A stretch of 64,000 nt of DNA from Adiantum capillus-veneris (GCA_014529385.2 CM043953.1:91271842-91335841), one strand, 5' to 3'. Counted from the first letter of the stretch, positions 25,482 through 37,857 are shown. Translations and numbers: made by a program. The notes: generated by a model from the letters alone, not told the origin.

Positions 25482-25747
25482 AGCCACACAAAAAAATTTA
25501 CTTTTTTCAAAACATGTAAAGTGGGCGGCCGAGTTTCCCTTTGTGCAGCTAAGGTCTTTGATGTTGTGCGACCAAGGCGTTGAGAAGGGGGGGTGAATTG
25601 AGCCACACAAAAAAATTTACTTTTTTCAAAACATGTAAAGTGGGCGGCCGAGTTTCCCTTTGTGCAGCTAAGGACTTTGATGTTGTGCACCCAAGGAGAT
25701 CTTTGGTGCACAAAGATCTTGGTCGTTGAGAAGGGGGGGTGAATTGG
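25482..25747. repeat. Tandem duplication with PPT-like ends
   Basis: Two units (25482-25600 and 25601-25747) share GAGCCACACAAAAAAATTTA and GTGGGCGGCCGAGTTTCCC. Each ends with TTGAGAAGGGGGGGTGAATT. The second unit has an extra 27-bp insert containing AGATCTTTGGTGCACAAAGATCT, here described as an inverted AGATCTTTG/CAAAGATCT. The purine tract resembles a polypurine tract before an LTR. Confidence 0.85.
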
Positions 25748-26218
25748 TGCTTAAAATGAGTGGTTTTTAGTGCTTAGTGGGCGGCCGACTAAGGGTACTC
25801 ACTTTGAGACACACCTTTTTAATTAAAAGTGTGTGAAGTGTGAAGTCAATAGTGAGCAGAGAGGCAAAGAACGACGGTGCACGAGGAATAGAGTGGAGAG
25901 GTGACTTCTGCAGGCATTCTCATGCCGCAAAGCAAGAGAGAAAATTTCTCAAGAAGTTGGGGCACCCTCTTTGATGCAATTTTCTCAAACATGATTAAGT
26001 AACTTCTAATATCAAACAAAGACAGTTTATGAAACAGTAACCATAAATCAACAATTCTTTCTCTACTCTATGAAATCATATGCTTATTTCTTGTGATATA
26101 ATCACATTTCTTCGAGAGTTTTTAAGAAAATTCCTAGACTTGACTTACCGATCATCATGTATAATGATGCAGAATTACAAATTCACCTTACTGGATTAGC
26201 AACACATTTGACTAACTC

Positions 26219-26371
26219 TCATGGTTGAGGTTGGATGGCTTCAACTTCCTTCGCATCCGATATCTCCGCTTGAGCAACGTTTGGAGTAGTTGATGGCTTA
26301 TTTTGCACCTTTCTTGGAGGTGGAGCAGCATGAGCGTCCTTTGAGCTTCGAGTAGCTCGCTTCAAGGGCAT
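26219..26371 (-). CDS. Small ORF (50 aa) downstream of a TATA box, unknown function
   Basis: The minus-strand ATG at 26371 opens a 50-codon frame starting MPLKRATRSSKDAHAAPPPR and ending at TGA (26219-26221). The peptide is basic at its N-terminus, proline-rich in the middle and acidic near the end. It is preceded by a pyrimidine-rich leader of about 170 nt and a TATA box at 26571-26582, the only place among the spacers where promoter, leader and ATG line up. A GGTAAGTC donor-like site lies downstream near 26145. It could be a first exon of a host gene, or the first codons of a gag in an LTR element. No family is recognised. Confidence 0.3.
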   Translation of the reverse strand: MPLKRATRSSKDAHAAPPPRKVQNKPSTTPNVAQAEISDAKEVEAIQPQP

Positions 26372-26570
26372 CGTGTCAAGAAAGAGAAGTGGGATCAGAA
26401 AAGAGGAAGAGAACTCAAGAATTTGAGAACCAGCACGACGGCGATAGAGAAAGAGTTGGAGATGAAGATGGCTTAAGGGTGAGAGATTGAGGGAGAGAAG
26501 GTAACTCTAATGTCAAGGCAAGAGAGTTTCCACTTTTGATAGTGTGTGTGTTGAAAGTGAAGGGAGAGGG

Positions 26571-26582
26571 GTCTTTATATAG
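26571..26582 (-). promoter_or_regulatory. TATA box, minus strand
   Basis: Reads CTATATAAAGAC on the minus strand, followed by CCCTCTCC-rich sequence and the leader of the small ORF at 26219-26371. Confidence 0.45.
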
Positions 26583-26699
26583 GCTCTCAAGGCCAAAATC
26601 ACAAGCTAAGAATGGAGAAAAACGGAGAGTTAAGTTCACGCACGTTTGTGGTTGTATATTATTATTAAAAAAACTTGGGACACCGATTCGATGCACGAT

Positions 26700-28794
26700 T
26701 TCAAGTCTCTAATTTTAGAAGAACCTTGGCTTCCAAAAAAAGAAGCTCTACTTGACTCCTCCTCTCTCTTTTCTAAAAATACTCTTTCTTTCCTAAAGTA
26801 CTTCTCCTACTCCTCTTCTAAAATTACTCTCTCTTTCCTAAAATTGCTCCTTCTTTCTTAAGGGTCGACTCTTATCTTGAGATACAGTCTTGAGGTTTAG
26901 GTTTCCTATATCATCCTATTGTTTTTAAGTGAATAAGGATCATAATTAATAGTTTTAGAGTCCGATTTTTGATCCGATCGTTCTATTAGAATGCTCTTTG
27001 ACTTAATAAAATACGAACTTTAAATATTTGCAAAGTAAATGAAATACTTTTATTGAAAAATGTTGGGTACATTACATACAAATATATCACAACTTTTGTT
27101 TTTAAGGATGAAAATAGTTATCCACATGGAGGGGGTAATGGCAGGCCAAGAGCTTATATATGGGACGGTTGGGTGGAGAAGAGCAAGTGGCAATCCCCAG
27201 TCTCTCAGATTGGAGGTCCCAATGCAAGCATGCTTATACTTTTGACATTGCATAATCTTTCTTAAATATCTCTTCCAACCCATGATTAATACCATAGATC
27301 TCTTACAAGTGATCAATGGACTCTCAAACTAAATTTTGGAAGCATTAGTTGCATTAATTAGCTAACCTAGTAATCTCTGATCCTATGGAAGCTTAAAAAA
27401 ACAATATTATTGATTTTTATCCATTTCTCCCCTACCCCTCTATGATCATGGTTGGACAACAAGTGATACAACCATGAGGTATGCAAAAAAAAAAATAGAC
27501 ACGAAATTTCATTATGTCTATTGGAGCAAAACTTTTAAAATATAGAGGATATTCCCTTCTTAAAAGCTAGTGCAATGCAAACTCAACGCATGATTTATGA
27601 TAACTTACGAGAATATTGAAATTTTAAGAACAAAGAAAATTAGAATTATGTACGATCAGAGATGTAGGGTCTTCTAGATATCAAGAATGATATTTATGCA
27701 AAGAAAATAACAAAAAACTAAAAAATTAGAAGAGCCTTTAATTTTATAGAGGTTGAGTGGTCTAACAACATGTTTTCTCCATCAATACAATCTATTATGT
27801 GTAATCATATACTTATTTTGGAATTTTGTTAAGCCAAAAAACATTACTATCTTATTGATGTTAATAGAAAGAAAGATTCCATGTTAAACAACTCTAGTTT
27901 TGTATCAAAAGGAAGAGGTAGAAGTTTTAATCTTGGGGGGTTCACAATTACAACCTCCTCACCCCAAAACAAAAAACATGGATTTGTAGTGATAGCCGTT
28001 TTTTGGCTCTCCGTAATTGCCATAGTGAGCCACCTCACCCAAACAAAATCATTTTAACATTATGGCTATCCTCACATGTTCATATGTGTGTGTGTGTGTT
28101 ATGCGACCTATTATTCCATGGAAGAAACCTCAACTAGCTAGTTGTCTAGTTAGGGGAGACAAAACAATATATAGATAATTATTATGGCCAAGTTTGTACA
28201 TAATATTTCACCCTAATTTTGATCTAAATATAGTATGTGTTTATGTAAATATTTTACAGATTTGTATGTATACCTATATTGAAATATGGATTTTTATCGA
28301 GCCTACGTACGTCAATTTTTACTATTTTACCATACATAATAATTTGCTATTTTTTCTTATACATACATGTGTATACTTATATGAAAACATTGCAAATAAT
28401 AATGCCAAAATGGCTATAACTTAGCCTTGGTGGAACTCCACCCCAACACAAATAAAAAAAACTAGTTTTATTTGTGTGAGTATATTTTCACTATTATGAT
28501 TTTTCCATTTCTACAATTATTCTCATTTTCACTCTCATAAATTAAAACACCAAACATATTCATATTTTTATGGTAGTCTCATAATGAGACGGATAGTTTT
28601 TAAGTTGACCTCTTTATATTTTTCTATCTATGTTATTTTTTATTTTATTTTACATGTACATATTTTTAGACCCCTCAATATTTGATTTCTTAAGTTCTAT
28701 TATTCACTTATATCATGAGCTCAGCAATATCTTCACTTATAGACCCACAAAATAAGGTCAATGATATGTGGCATGCATTCATGCATTATGGAGG
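26700..28794. other. AT-rich non-coding stretch
   Basis: Open frames at 27050-27316 (both strands) show no domain. A (GT) run lies near 28083-28100. No gene recognised. Confidence 0.4.
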
Positions 28795-29060
28795 GCTCAC
28801 TCTTGGAGGCATTCAAAAGAATCATCCAAAGAGGGACCCCACAAAGACTTTGTGTAGTGGAAGAAGAGAGACTTTTTTGCACAATTTTAAAAGTCCACTT
28901 TCTCTCCGAATTTGGAAAAGTGATAAAGACAAGAATTGTAGTTTGTGAGCTGAAATTTTGTCTCAAATTTTCTCTTAATTTGTGGAGTTATGAGCTGTGA
29001 AATATAATTTAATTAGTGGATCCCAGTCTGCCCATGCCATGCAACAACTTTTTCTCTTCC
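28795..29060 (+). repeat. Inverted repeat pair, plus copy
   Basis: Matches the minus strand of 33630-33882 over about 250 bp. Shared blocks include GCTCACTCTTGGA, GAAGACTTT/AAAGACTTT with GTAG, and GTGGATC.C.GTCTGCCCA. Pyrimidine-rich sequence follows in both copies. Probably two LTRs or two copies of one repeat in opposite orientation. Confidence 0.65.
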
Positions 29061-30325
29061 ACTTTATTATTTTCCTCTTTCACACACACTTCTCCACTCA
29101 TCATTCATATCTCTCTCACCTTTCCTCTCTGCACCATACTCACCTTGTCCTCAACCTTTAAAAATAAAAGAAACCATGGTGAACCCATGCCTCTTACACA
29201 CATTTCTATTTCAAAATTGACCTCCTAGTCTCATTTTTTCTTCTCCAAGTTATCTATTTCTATAAAAAAATCCACAATATCAACTTCTTCTCTTAAAGAA
29301 CATCATCATGGTGATGGATTACTCATCTTTAATCACCTTGGCTCCCAAGAAAGGTCAAGAATGGAGAGAAACCATGCCGTCAAAGTTAGTGGACCGTCAA
29401 CAAGCGTCAAAACTTGGCCTACTCAAGCTTCTTGGAGCATCAACATTGTGAGAAATCAATATTTTCTTACCTCTCAAGCATTTATCTTTCTTATTTGTAT
29501 CCTACATGGATGCTCTCATTGTAAATATCCAAATCTATTTGTAACTCAATAAAAAGCATCCTAACTCTATTAATCTACTAACACTAATCCTACTATGTAA
29601 AGTCCTATCACCTCCATTTCTCTCCTCTCTCTTTTATCTCTCTATCCCCATCACCTTCTTGATAGTTCTAAGCAAGAAAATAGACTGAATGTTGAAAATC
29701 TAACCCAAACGCAGTTCGAGGAATCCTAAAAAATTCTATAAAAGGAGGGTGTAGCTAGCACAAAGGGATACAAGCCATAAGCAAGAGCACCATGCTATAG
29801 CTTTAAAAGCCAAGCTCAATCTCTTGAGAAAGAGCTTTTAATTGAAATCTCATTAACTTAGGTGCATGCATGTATTGCACTTAGGGGTGTGATTAGCAAG
29901 GGATGTTATGCCGTTGTAAGAGAGAGTTATCATTCAATAGAGAGTAGGAAGCCTTCATTTCTCCTACCAATTATAAGCACAATATTTTGTTGAATCAAGG
30001 AGGTGGATTTTAACTAAGCATGGCTACCTTGTCTCTCTTTAACATGAGTCATGGAGAACAATGATGTGTAAGTCTCTTCGTGTTTTTTTAACTCAAGTTC
30101 TTCATAGCTTGTTTGTGGTGTGTTGTTGTTGATTTGGCCATAAATCCCACATTTGTAAGAGGGAAACAAGGTGGAGAGGACTCCCCTGGCCTTAAGACAG
30201 TGATTGGGGTGGCTTGTCTTGTGATTTGTTGTGGTGTATTTTATTCAATCTATGCTGGAAAAAATGATAATCTCACTTTGTTTGTTCATGGCTGCTTTGT
30301 GAGCAGGTATTAGTGCAGCAAGCAT

Positions 30326-30332
<7 letters not shown>
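29061..30332 (+). other. Leader-like and promoter-like spacer
   Basis: Contains CTATAAAAGGAGG at 29736-29748, a strong TATA context, followed by sequence of LTR character up to about 30020. I found no partner copy. No coding similarity is seen. Confidence 0.3.

Positions 30333-30380
<48 letters not shown>
30333..30380. repeat. (CT)n microsatellite
   Basis: About 48 bp of CT directly before the dispersed repeat at 30385. Confidence 0.97.
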
Positions 30381-30384
<4 letters not shown>

Positions 30385-30560
30385 ATCCTAGTTTGCATCC
30401 AAACCTAGGTGGTGTCCCAAATTTGTGTAGGGTTTGGTTGTGGATTTGGATGTATTTGTTTGTTGTTTTTTCCAACCCCAAACCAATTGAGCAGCACAGG
30501 ATCTTAGAAGGGTGTTTAGAGGCCACTCTCCTTGTTGCCCATCCCAGACCGTGTCAGTAG
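30385..30560 (+). repeat. Dispersed repeat, copy 2
   Basis: Partner of 22852-23010, in the same orientation. Confidence 0.75.
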
Positions 30561-32217
30561 GAAACTTTAGAAACCCCTCAATTAAAATGTTGGCATAAAT
30601 CTTGTTGCAGCTCCTCTTGGGAAGGAAATAACCCTACTCTACTACCACATAGTGGATCACAAAGCATTACTTCTAGCCCTCCTTGACATTTTTACTCACA
30701 ATATTGATACCAAGGGTATGCCCTAATAGCCACACATGTTTTACTTGAACCTGCTTTCCTCAATGCTACTACCAGGTAGAAGCTACTATCTTCTGCAATT
30801 CTTGAATCCTTGTAGCACTCCAATGATGATCCTTTTCATGTAGTCAAACATTTACCCTCTTCAATTGAGCACACTCTGGAAATCCTTGCAAGATTTGGTC
30901 TCGCAAACTAGGTTGAAGACCCGGATGCAGCCCAACTTCCATCTCAAGATGTAGAATCTTCTAGAGATGTTCTTTGTTTGATGACCTTGATGGTAGTTGA
31001 CCCCCGCAAGACCCATTATGGGCATCCTTTGATGTCAAAACCAAGACCATCCTCTTGTCACAGTGATGCCATTTGTGAATGTTGCCACAAAATCCTTTTT
31101 AAATGGAAGCCAATGGATTATTTAAATCACCTCTTGTTAATATATCTCTATTAAATTTCTATAATTTTCAAAATTAGAAAAACCATCCACTAAACTCATG
31201 TAGTATATCAACATGATTATATAGTGGACTCCCCATGGTTTTCATTGCCGTCCATTCAAAACGCCAAGATAAATATGAGCATTGGTAGCATCTATACTCC
31301 GAAGGAACTTGTTTGATGCATATCATCAAACTAGTCAAATCACATCATGACCACACTTCATTAATGTCTTATTCCACAAATACAGTACTTACTACTCAAT
31401 GAGGCCTCGATTTTCCATCGTACATAGACTCAATTTTCATTTGAGAACCAATAATTGTAGCCTCATCTGAAGAGAAAAGAGGAGAAATAAAATAGAAATT
31501 ATTTTTAAAAAAATTTGATTGATCTTTTGTAGAAAATTACTTAAATTGTAAATATAAAAGGGAAAGGCAAGAAATTTTTATCCTCAAATAGCATAGGTGT
31601 ACCATTGGACTCTGCGTCGTATCCATAATTATGCTAAGTTAGATACCTAAGTTGTGCAACCTTGGTAATTATGTATGGTGGCCAAATTGGATTATTGTTA
31701 TAGGATATATATTTTTATGATTAAGACCCAGGGTCCATATTATGCCTCCATAATATTATGCATACACCTTTTTCACCTACATGCATCATCAAAACTTTTT
31801 TTTTTAAGAACAAGGAATTTGTGCCATACATAACGTCTTTATGTTTCTTATAGGAGGAAATTATCTATGGTTACATAATCAATAAGATTTTAACTTTATG
31901 GTTGTGGTTATTCTCATGCATTCTAGTTGTGGTTATTCACAAAAAAGGGAGTGAAAGAACAGTTAAGAGTGGTGTTTTGGTATACGATACTTAGATAGTT
32001 GAAGACAATCCAAATTCTTCAAAAGGAGTTGGTCTGCATGGTGCAAGACTTGGCACTCTTTCTTCTCATGAAAATATTATGAAAAACGTATCAAAGCTTT
32101 CTTTTGTGTCCCTCTCAACCTCTTCACGAGGGAGAGGATCTTGGGTCACACCCCTTGCTAGAGAGAGGTCCTTTAGCCTCTTTTTTTGTCTTGACTAGCT
32201 CTAGATGGAGGGCTTGC
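30561..32217. other. Non-coding stretch
   Basis: No gene, RNA or repeat recognised on either strand. Confidence 0.4.
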
Positions 32218-32289
32218 TGCTTTTACATTTGTAAACAACCATCCATTAAAGTTGTTGCTTTTACATTTGTAAACAACCATCCATTAAAG
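32218..32289. repeat. Tandem duplication, 38-bp period
   Basis: A 34-bp word starting TGCTTTTACATTTG occurs at 32218-32251 and exactly again at 32256-32289. Confidence 0.95.
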
Positions 32290-32790
32290 CTACAACGCTA
32301 CCATAAAGCTTTTACAAAAACTAACCCAATGCATAGTGAATGCTAAACATTGCCAACACACACACATACACACACACCATCTTAGGGTGTGGGAGCCTCT
32401 CACCACAATAATTTCTTACAATGGACACAAATTTGGAAATGAAAATACACTAAGCACTTTCTCAAATAAGCTCAAATGATAGAACTTAAAAAATACAAGT
32501 CACCTTGCATTTGCCAAAGAGCTTTACACAAGTGGAAGGACGAAGATCCTGAAGCCAAGCACGCCTTTGAAGCACCAAGACCTCAATTGTTGATAGTGAA
32601 AGAGCATGTACAATAGTGGTTTGAGATAGGAAACTCACACTCTCTCACTTTGCAATGTGTAGCATCAAAGATTCTCTCACACCAAGTGTGAAGCTCACAA
32701 GGTGATGACTACACCTAAATCTCTCTTCGCATATAGAGTGTTGGGATGCTATGTGCGAGCTTGGAGATGGTTTTATAAGAAGGAGAGGTG

Positions 32791-32802
32791 CCTATTTATA
32801 GG
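32791..32802 (-). promoter_or_regulatory. TATA-like box, minus strand
   Basis: CCTATAAATAGG with GCACCTCTCC following on the minus strand, then leader-like sequence toward 32520. No ORF of note follows, so an old LTR promoter is likely. Confidence 0.35.
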
Positions 32803-32978
32803 TTGGAGACCCCTCATTAAGATTAGTGGAAATCCTAGTTTATAAGCTAACATATCAGGATTATGATTTTTTCAAAATATCAAAACATTGCGGCCTTCTT
32901 TGTCTGCTTGAGTTATGGATGTGGGCTCAAGAGAAAGACATTATTGATGGTAGATAGGGTAAAATTATAGAGTTAATG

Positions 32979-32982
<4 letters not shown>

Positions 32983-33037
<55 letters not shown>
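32983..33037. repeat. (GA)n microsatellite
   Basis: About 55 bp of GA. Confidence 0.97.
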
Positions 33038-33039
<2 letters not shown>

Positions 33040-33629
33040 TTTACTATGTACATGTCTTGAGATGAGGAGCCTTTTATGATTAGATCAATGGATATTTTGT
33101 GTTAGTAGGTTAGTGGTTGGTGTTAGTTATCACTAAAAAGTTAACAATACATTTACAACGGATAAAATGAGTTAAAGGGTTGAAGGAGAATGGATGAATT
33201 AAGTGAGGGAATTCTGGTGATGGTGAAGTGTTGAAGAAATTTGGACTCACCTTGTCAAAAATGACCGCTGGTCTTTTTCTTCTTCTTTTCTTCTTACGTC
33301 GTCGTTGCCAAGGTTGAAGTACCACGATGAAAATGCGGATATTGGTTGATGAGAATCCATAATTAGCAAAAATTAAACATGATTTACATACTGAATTTTA
33401 TGTATATAGAGAAGACGTAAGAAGGAATTGTACTTTGGAGGTAGTAGAGAGAGACATAGAGATGGTGTATGTACATGTAAAGTTCATATGAGAGCTTTAG
33501 AGGTGAGAGGGGAGGTTAATGGTGAAGAGGGTGAGCGAAACAATAGAATGTGCAGGTTTGAGTGAGAGATGGAGTGGAATGAGTGTGTGTCTGTGGAAGT
33601 CAATGGAGATGATAGAAGACTAGGGAGGG

Positions 33630-33882
33630 TGACTTGTGAGAAAAAGTGGGCAGACCGAGATCCACCAAAAAAATTATATCTCACCGGTGGTAGCTCCAAA
33701 ATTTTTGAAAACTTTTAAGGTGATTATTCAGCTTGTGAACTAGATTTTTAATTTTGGTCACTTCATCAAATTTGGAGTGGAGGTGGAAGCCAAAAATCCC
33801 ACTAAAATGCCTGTTTTTTGTCCTACAAAAGTCTTCAGTGGCCCCCCTTTTGTTGAATTTGCATAATCTTCCAAGAGTGAGC
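33630..33882 (-). repeat. Inverted repeat pair, minus copy
   Basis: Partner of 28795-29060 in opposite orientation. Pyrimidine-rich sequence continues on the minus strand to about 33480, as in the plus copy. Confidence 0.65.
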
Positions 33883-34554
33883 TTCTCCTTGCATGAGAAC
33901 ATGACCTAATAGATTCTTGAGGATTTGGAAATTATGCATGGAGTAAGATTATTCACAAATATGATATATGGATATGATGGAGAAAAACAGGTTAATATAT
34001 AAACAATTCATGAAATCTGGAACAATGTCAGCTGTATATTAATATAAAATGAAAAAAAGAAATATATGAAAATATAGAGAATCAAATGATGAAGCTCTCA
34101 TTTGTTTTATTGATTTATGTGACTATTTACAAGAAGTAAGAAAAAATGAATGTAGGAAATGATAATTTAGTAAAAGGAAATTAGTAAAATGAAATGACTG
34201 GGTGAAAGGTATTTTTGTGATTTTTTCTCGGAGTGGGTTCACACCAAGATTTGGAGAGGCTTGCATGAAAATACTTTTATATATAATAAAAAGTATGTAC
34301 AATGGTAAGAGAAGTATAGTAATGGTGTACATAACATACTTAGGTAAATAACCCCCAACTAGGAAAAAATATTTAACTAAATACCAAAATAATTATAACA
34401 AAAAATCCCTATATTTAGGCCCTATATAAATGAAATATTCACACATAAATAAGCCAAAATATATTTTATTATTTTGATTTTATTTATTTATTTGGCTCAA
34501 CTAGCCCAATAACTAGCTAGATGAGGGTTTTAAGGAGATATGGGAAAAGTCCCC
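33883..34554. other. AT-rich non-coding stretch
   Basis: No feature recognised. Confidence 0.4.
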
Positions 34555-35150
34555 TAACTCACACACACATATGTACAATGAAAAGGTAGAGATAGCCACA
34601 ATGTTTGGGTGATTTTGGTAGGGTGAGGTAGCTCACTATGGAAATTTTGGATAGCAAAACAATAGCCCCATTCCACTCGTCAGAGTTCATCCGTCTCCAA
34701 GTGGTGACAATTGCTTCCTTGTTTTCTTGTATACTATCAATGAACCTAGCTATTTGCAAGGCGTTCTCAAAGACCCAATTTCTCCTAGCAATAGAATTCA
34801 ACAATTTTCATACATCTGAGCAACCCTTGGATTTTGAACACTTTCCCTCCCAGGAAGAGGTTGTTCTTAAAGAACCAAATATTCTAGGTCTTTTGGACCC
34901 ATTTGCAAATCTTCCCTACGAGGCCATAGATTGATGGGCACTCCTTGAATAAGTGAGGGAGGTCCTCACTCCTGGGGCTGTTCTACATTTCGAGCACTTA
35001 TGTGGGCCAATATCTTTGGGTAGAACCTTCACGCCAATTGGTGACGCTCCCCACAATACCTTCCAAAGGAAAACCTTCATCCCCTACGACCATTATGGAA
35101 ACCAATCTTGGCAAGCCAATTCTTGCTATATTGTATTCATTCTCATAGAA
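34555..35150 (-). mobile_element. 5'-truncated LINE fragment (zf-RVT region)
   Basis: On the minus strand, near 35100, the sequence reads KVFLWKVLWGASP, then with frame changes KCSKCRTAP and further C-terminal sequence. This matches the zf-RVT region that ends plant L1-type ORF2. The DNA resembles the same region of the LINE near 38560 (ACACCTTCCA versus ATACCTTCCA with similar flanks), so both belong to one family. It is frameshifted and lacks RT and endonuclease. Confidence 0.6.
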
Positions 35151-35188
35151 AAATAAATACATACTAGTATAAATATATATTTACACAC

Positions 35189-35223
<35 letters not shown>

Positions 35224-35253
35224 GAGCTAGCTATTTGGGGATATATGTGTTAC

Positions 35254-35293
35254 ATTCATTATGGCCCATCAAGGTACATTTGAATGGATGGAG

Positions 35294-35335
<42 letters not shown>

Positions 35336-35369
35336 TTATGGCCCATCAAGATACATTTGAATGGGTGGG
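35254..35369. repeat. Direct repeat flanking a (TA)n microsatellite
   Basis: A 39-bp word (ATTCATTATGGCCCATCAAG...) occurs at 35254 and again at 35331. Between the copies lies (TA)n at 35296-35332. Confidence 0.9.
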
Positions 35370-35391
35370 GCATATATATACATCCTCAACA

Positions 35392-35414
35392 TCTCTCTCT
35401 CTCTCTCTCACTCT

Positions 35415-35509
<95 letters not shown>
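35392..35509. repeat. Compound (CT)n(AC)n microsatellite
   Basis: CT to about 35461, then AC to 35509. Confidence 0.97.
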
Positions 35510-35511
<2 letters not shown>

Positions 35512-35849
35512 CAAAGTCATGCTCATACGTACATAAATAAATAAATGTACACTATGAGTGTGTCATGTGTGGATGGGTGTGGTCAAGACTCGTAGCGGTA
35601 TGGAGAACTCCCCCAATTCACAAGGCAAGCAAGTTCCCACTTTAGATCATCCAAGTAGCCCTCTCCCTACCCCCTCCATCCTTGCCACCCAATCCCTTGG
35701 ATTTCATGATGATGTAGATGATGATGCGGCAAGAGGAGGCACGTCCACAAGAGCATGTGTGCAACCATCCACACAGGACACATTGATAGTGTATGTATAT
35801 TTATTTATTTATGAGCATAAGTGTGTCATGTGTGTGAGTGAGTGAGTGA

Positions 35850-35902
<53 letters not shown>

Positions 35903-36654
35903 GGAGTGGTCGGATATCAATGGCAATGGAGTTGAATAAGCCAACAAAAAACACATCAATAAAGAAGCTTGATTCTTAAAAGCCCAAAATAGAGACATTT
36001 TAACTTTTTGGCTTTCTAAAAGAAGCCTTAGAGATGAGTTGAGTTAGGCATACTTTCAGTGTGTTTTCAGTGATGATTGAGACTTACCTTAAATGTTATT
36101 TTGATTTTATTTAAAATATTGAATGGATATTTTATTGATTTGGTTCCCTAACCATTGCTTGTAATTGGCTAATCTCGATTTTCAGTCGATTCAAGGCTAA
36201 GTTGAGGCACACCTGTCTTGAACATTGGCGGCCAAGATTCCTTCTCGCAAAGAAGCAAACCGGAAATGGTAGCATAAATTCTGAAATTTGGAGGATTTTT
36301 GAACTATTTTCTCACATATTTCACCGATTTTTCTTCCCTTTACCATGGTTTGTAACCAGCTAGTCTCGTTTTTCAACTGGCTCAAGGCTAAGCCGAGGCA
36401 ATCCTTTCACAAACACTGATTCTAGTTAAACTGAACCTAACGATTTTATCACTTTCTTATTGTTTTAGAAAGTCATCGTGACCCTTTCACTTGTTTAACT
36501 TGTCCTTGGAATTGGGTATACAGTGTACACCTAGCAAAGAGAAGCACACACAATGACAAAGGAAAGTGAGTGTCCTTCCAAGCTCCAAGCTCTTTCCTCT
36601 TCATGCCTCTTTTAGGAAGGAAAAAAAGTCAATAGAGGCTCAACGTTATAAGAC
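35510..36654. other. Non-coding stretch with (GT)n(GA)n
   Basis: A compound GT/GA microsatellite lies at 35851-35899. No gene recognised. Confidence 0.4.
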
Positions 36655-36787
36655 TTGTACTTCAATAAAGGCTCTACTTTTTTTTTTGCAAACCTCACAA
36701 TTGTGAGTGATTGTATTAGAATGCAGAGCCTTGAGGGCCAGATGGTTACACCAGAGAATCATTGTACTTCGATAAAGGCTTTACTTT
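36655..36787 (-). mobile_element. 81-bp LINE 3'-end insertion with target duplication
   Basis: A 26-bp target duplication (36655-36680 and 36762-36787, two mismatches by eye) flanks an 81-bp insert at 36681-36761. Read on the minus strand, the insert ends in an A-run after a perfect palindrome CTCACAATTGTGAG (36694-36707). The same palindrome position is found in the 3' end of the LINE at 38023-38037. It is an extremely 5'-truncated retroposed LINE tail, or a SINE sharing that tail. Confidence 0.65.
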
Positions 36788-37857
36788 TGTACAATCTTAA
36801 AAGAAGAAACCATGTAAAAAGCTATAAATACCAACTTTAAATCGTATTCTTTGAGCAAACATCTCCATCAAAGCCTTTTGAAAAAACATCTTCATCAAAG
36901 TTCTTTGAAAAAAGCTAAAAAATATTGTAGAATTATGGCAATGGTTCAAAACAATCTTCACTTTTGCAAGTGTACGTGGCACGTTGTTATTGGTGCTGAA
37001 TTCCTTTTTGACCATCAGTTTCCATAAGTCAAGTACACAATGAGAATCTTTGCGTGTTGCCTCTTTGCAACAGCAGGCTTTGCAAAGGCAAGATGCAGCT
37101 TCACATCAGTGTCAGAAAAAAACTGGGGTCCAATGTATTTTAATTGGTTGAAACCCTAAAATCCTGATTAGATTTTGAGCTTGCCTTGAAGAAAACCGAG
37201 AATTTTTTGCAAGTTTTAGTGTAATGACCGGCAAAAGCTTCAAATTTTGACCTAAAAACCGGGAGAATTTCAAGTTTGCCCTTATTTTCTTTGGTTAGGA
37301 TAAATGTATTTTTCTAGTCCTGCTCCACATTTCTCAAAAGTATTCAAATCTTTTACCAACGCTTTTCAACCATGGCCATGACTTTTAGACTTTTGAAACA
37401 GGTCAAATGATTGTGTTATAATCCAAAACAAGCTTTGCATCTCTTGAACGTGACATTTAAGTGACTAGTTTCCAATTTAGGAGGTTAGACAACGCACGTT
37501 TTTGGACTAAATAAGTAGTCTTTAGTAAAGTGTTGGATTTTGGGTGCATCTATGTGTCACATGGCAAGTTAATAATAATAAACATTTTATTATTATTTCT
37601 TTTAGGGTCTTGTGAGAGGATGTTGACATTTGTGTACCTCTCTTTTTAAAAGAAGGGCCTTTAGCATTGTGTAGAGCATTATTTTTTATGCTTTTGAAAT
37701 ATACTGCAATCAAAATAGTTCATTGTTACACTCTTTTTCAAAAAAAGTACTATTTTATCGTGACACAACATGTTTTTAAGATACCAATGTCACTTTTTGT
37801 TTTTGTCTCTCACACAAAGAAGCCTTATGTAGCTAGGCCATAGTGAATTTTCACTTT

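Noticed and set aside
26640-26861. Possible gene at 26646-26861 (Leu/Ser-rich frame)
   Set aside because: Made of repeated TCTTTCCTAAA-like low-complexity sequence; no start context or domain.
27050-27316. Similarity between the frame at 27053-27265 and the LINE-internal frame at 39042-39356
   Set aside because: A few shared residues (GQG/GRP, IY, GW) only; the DNA does not align convincingly.
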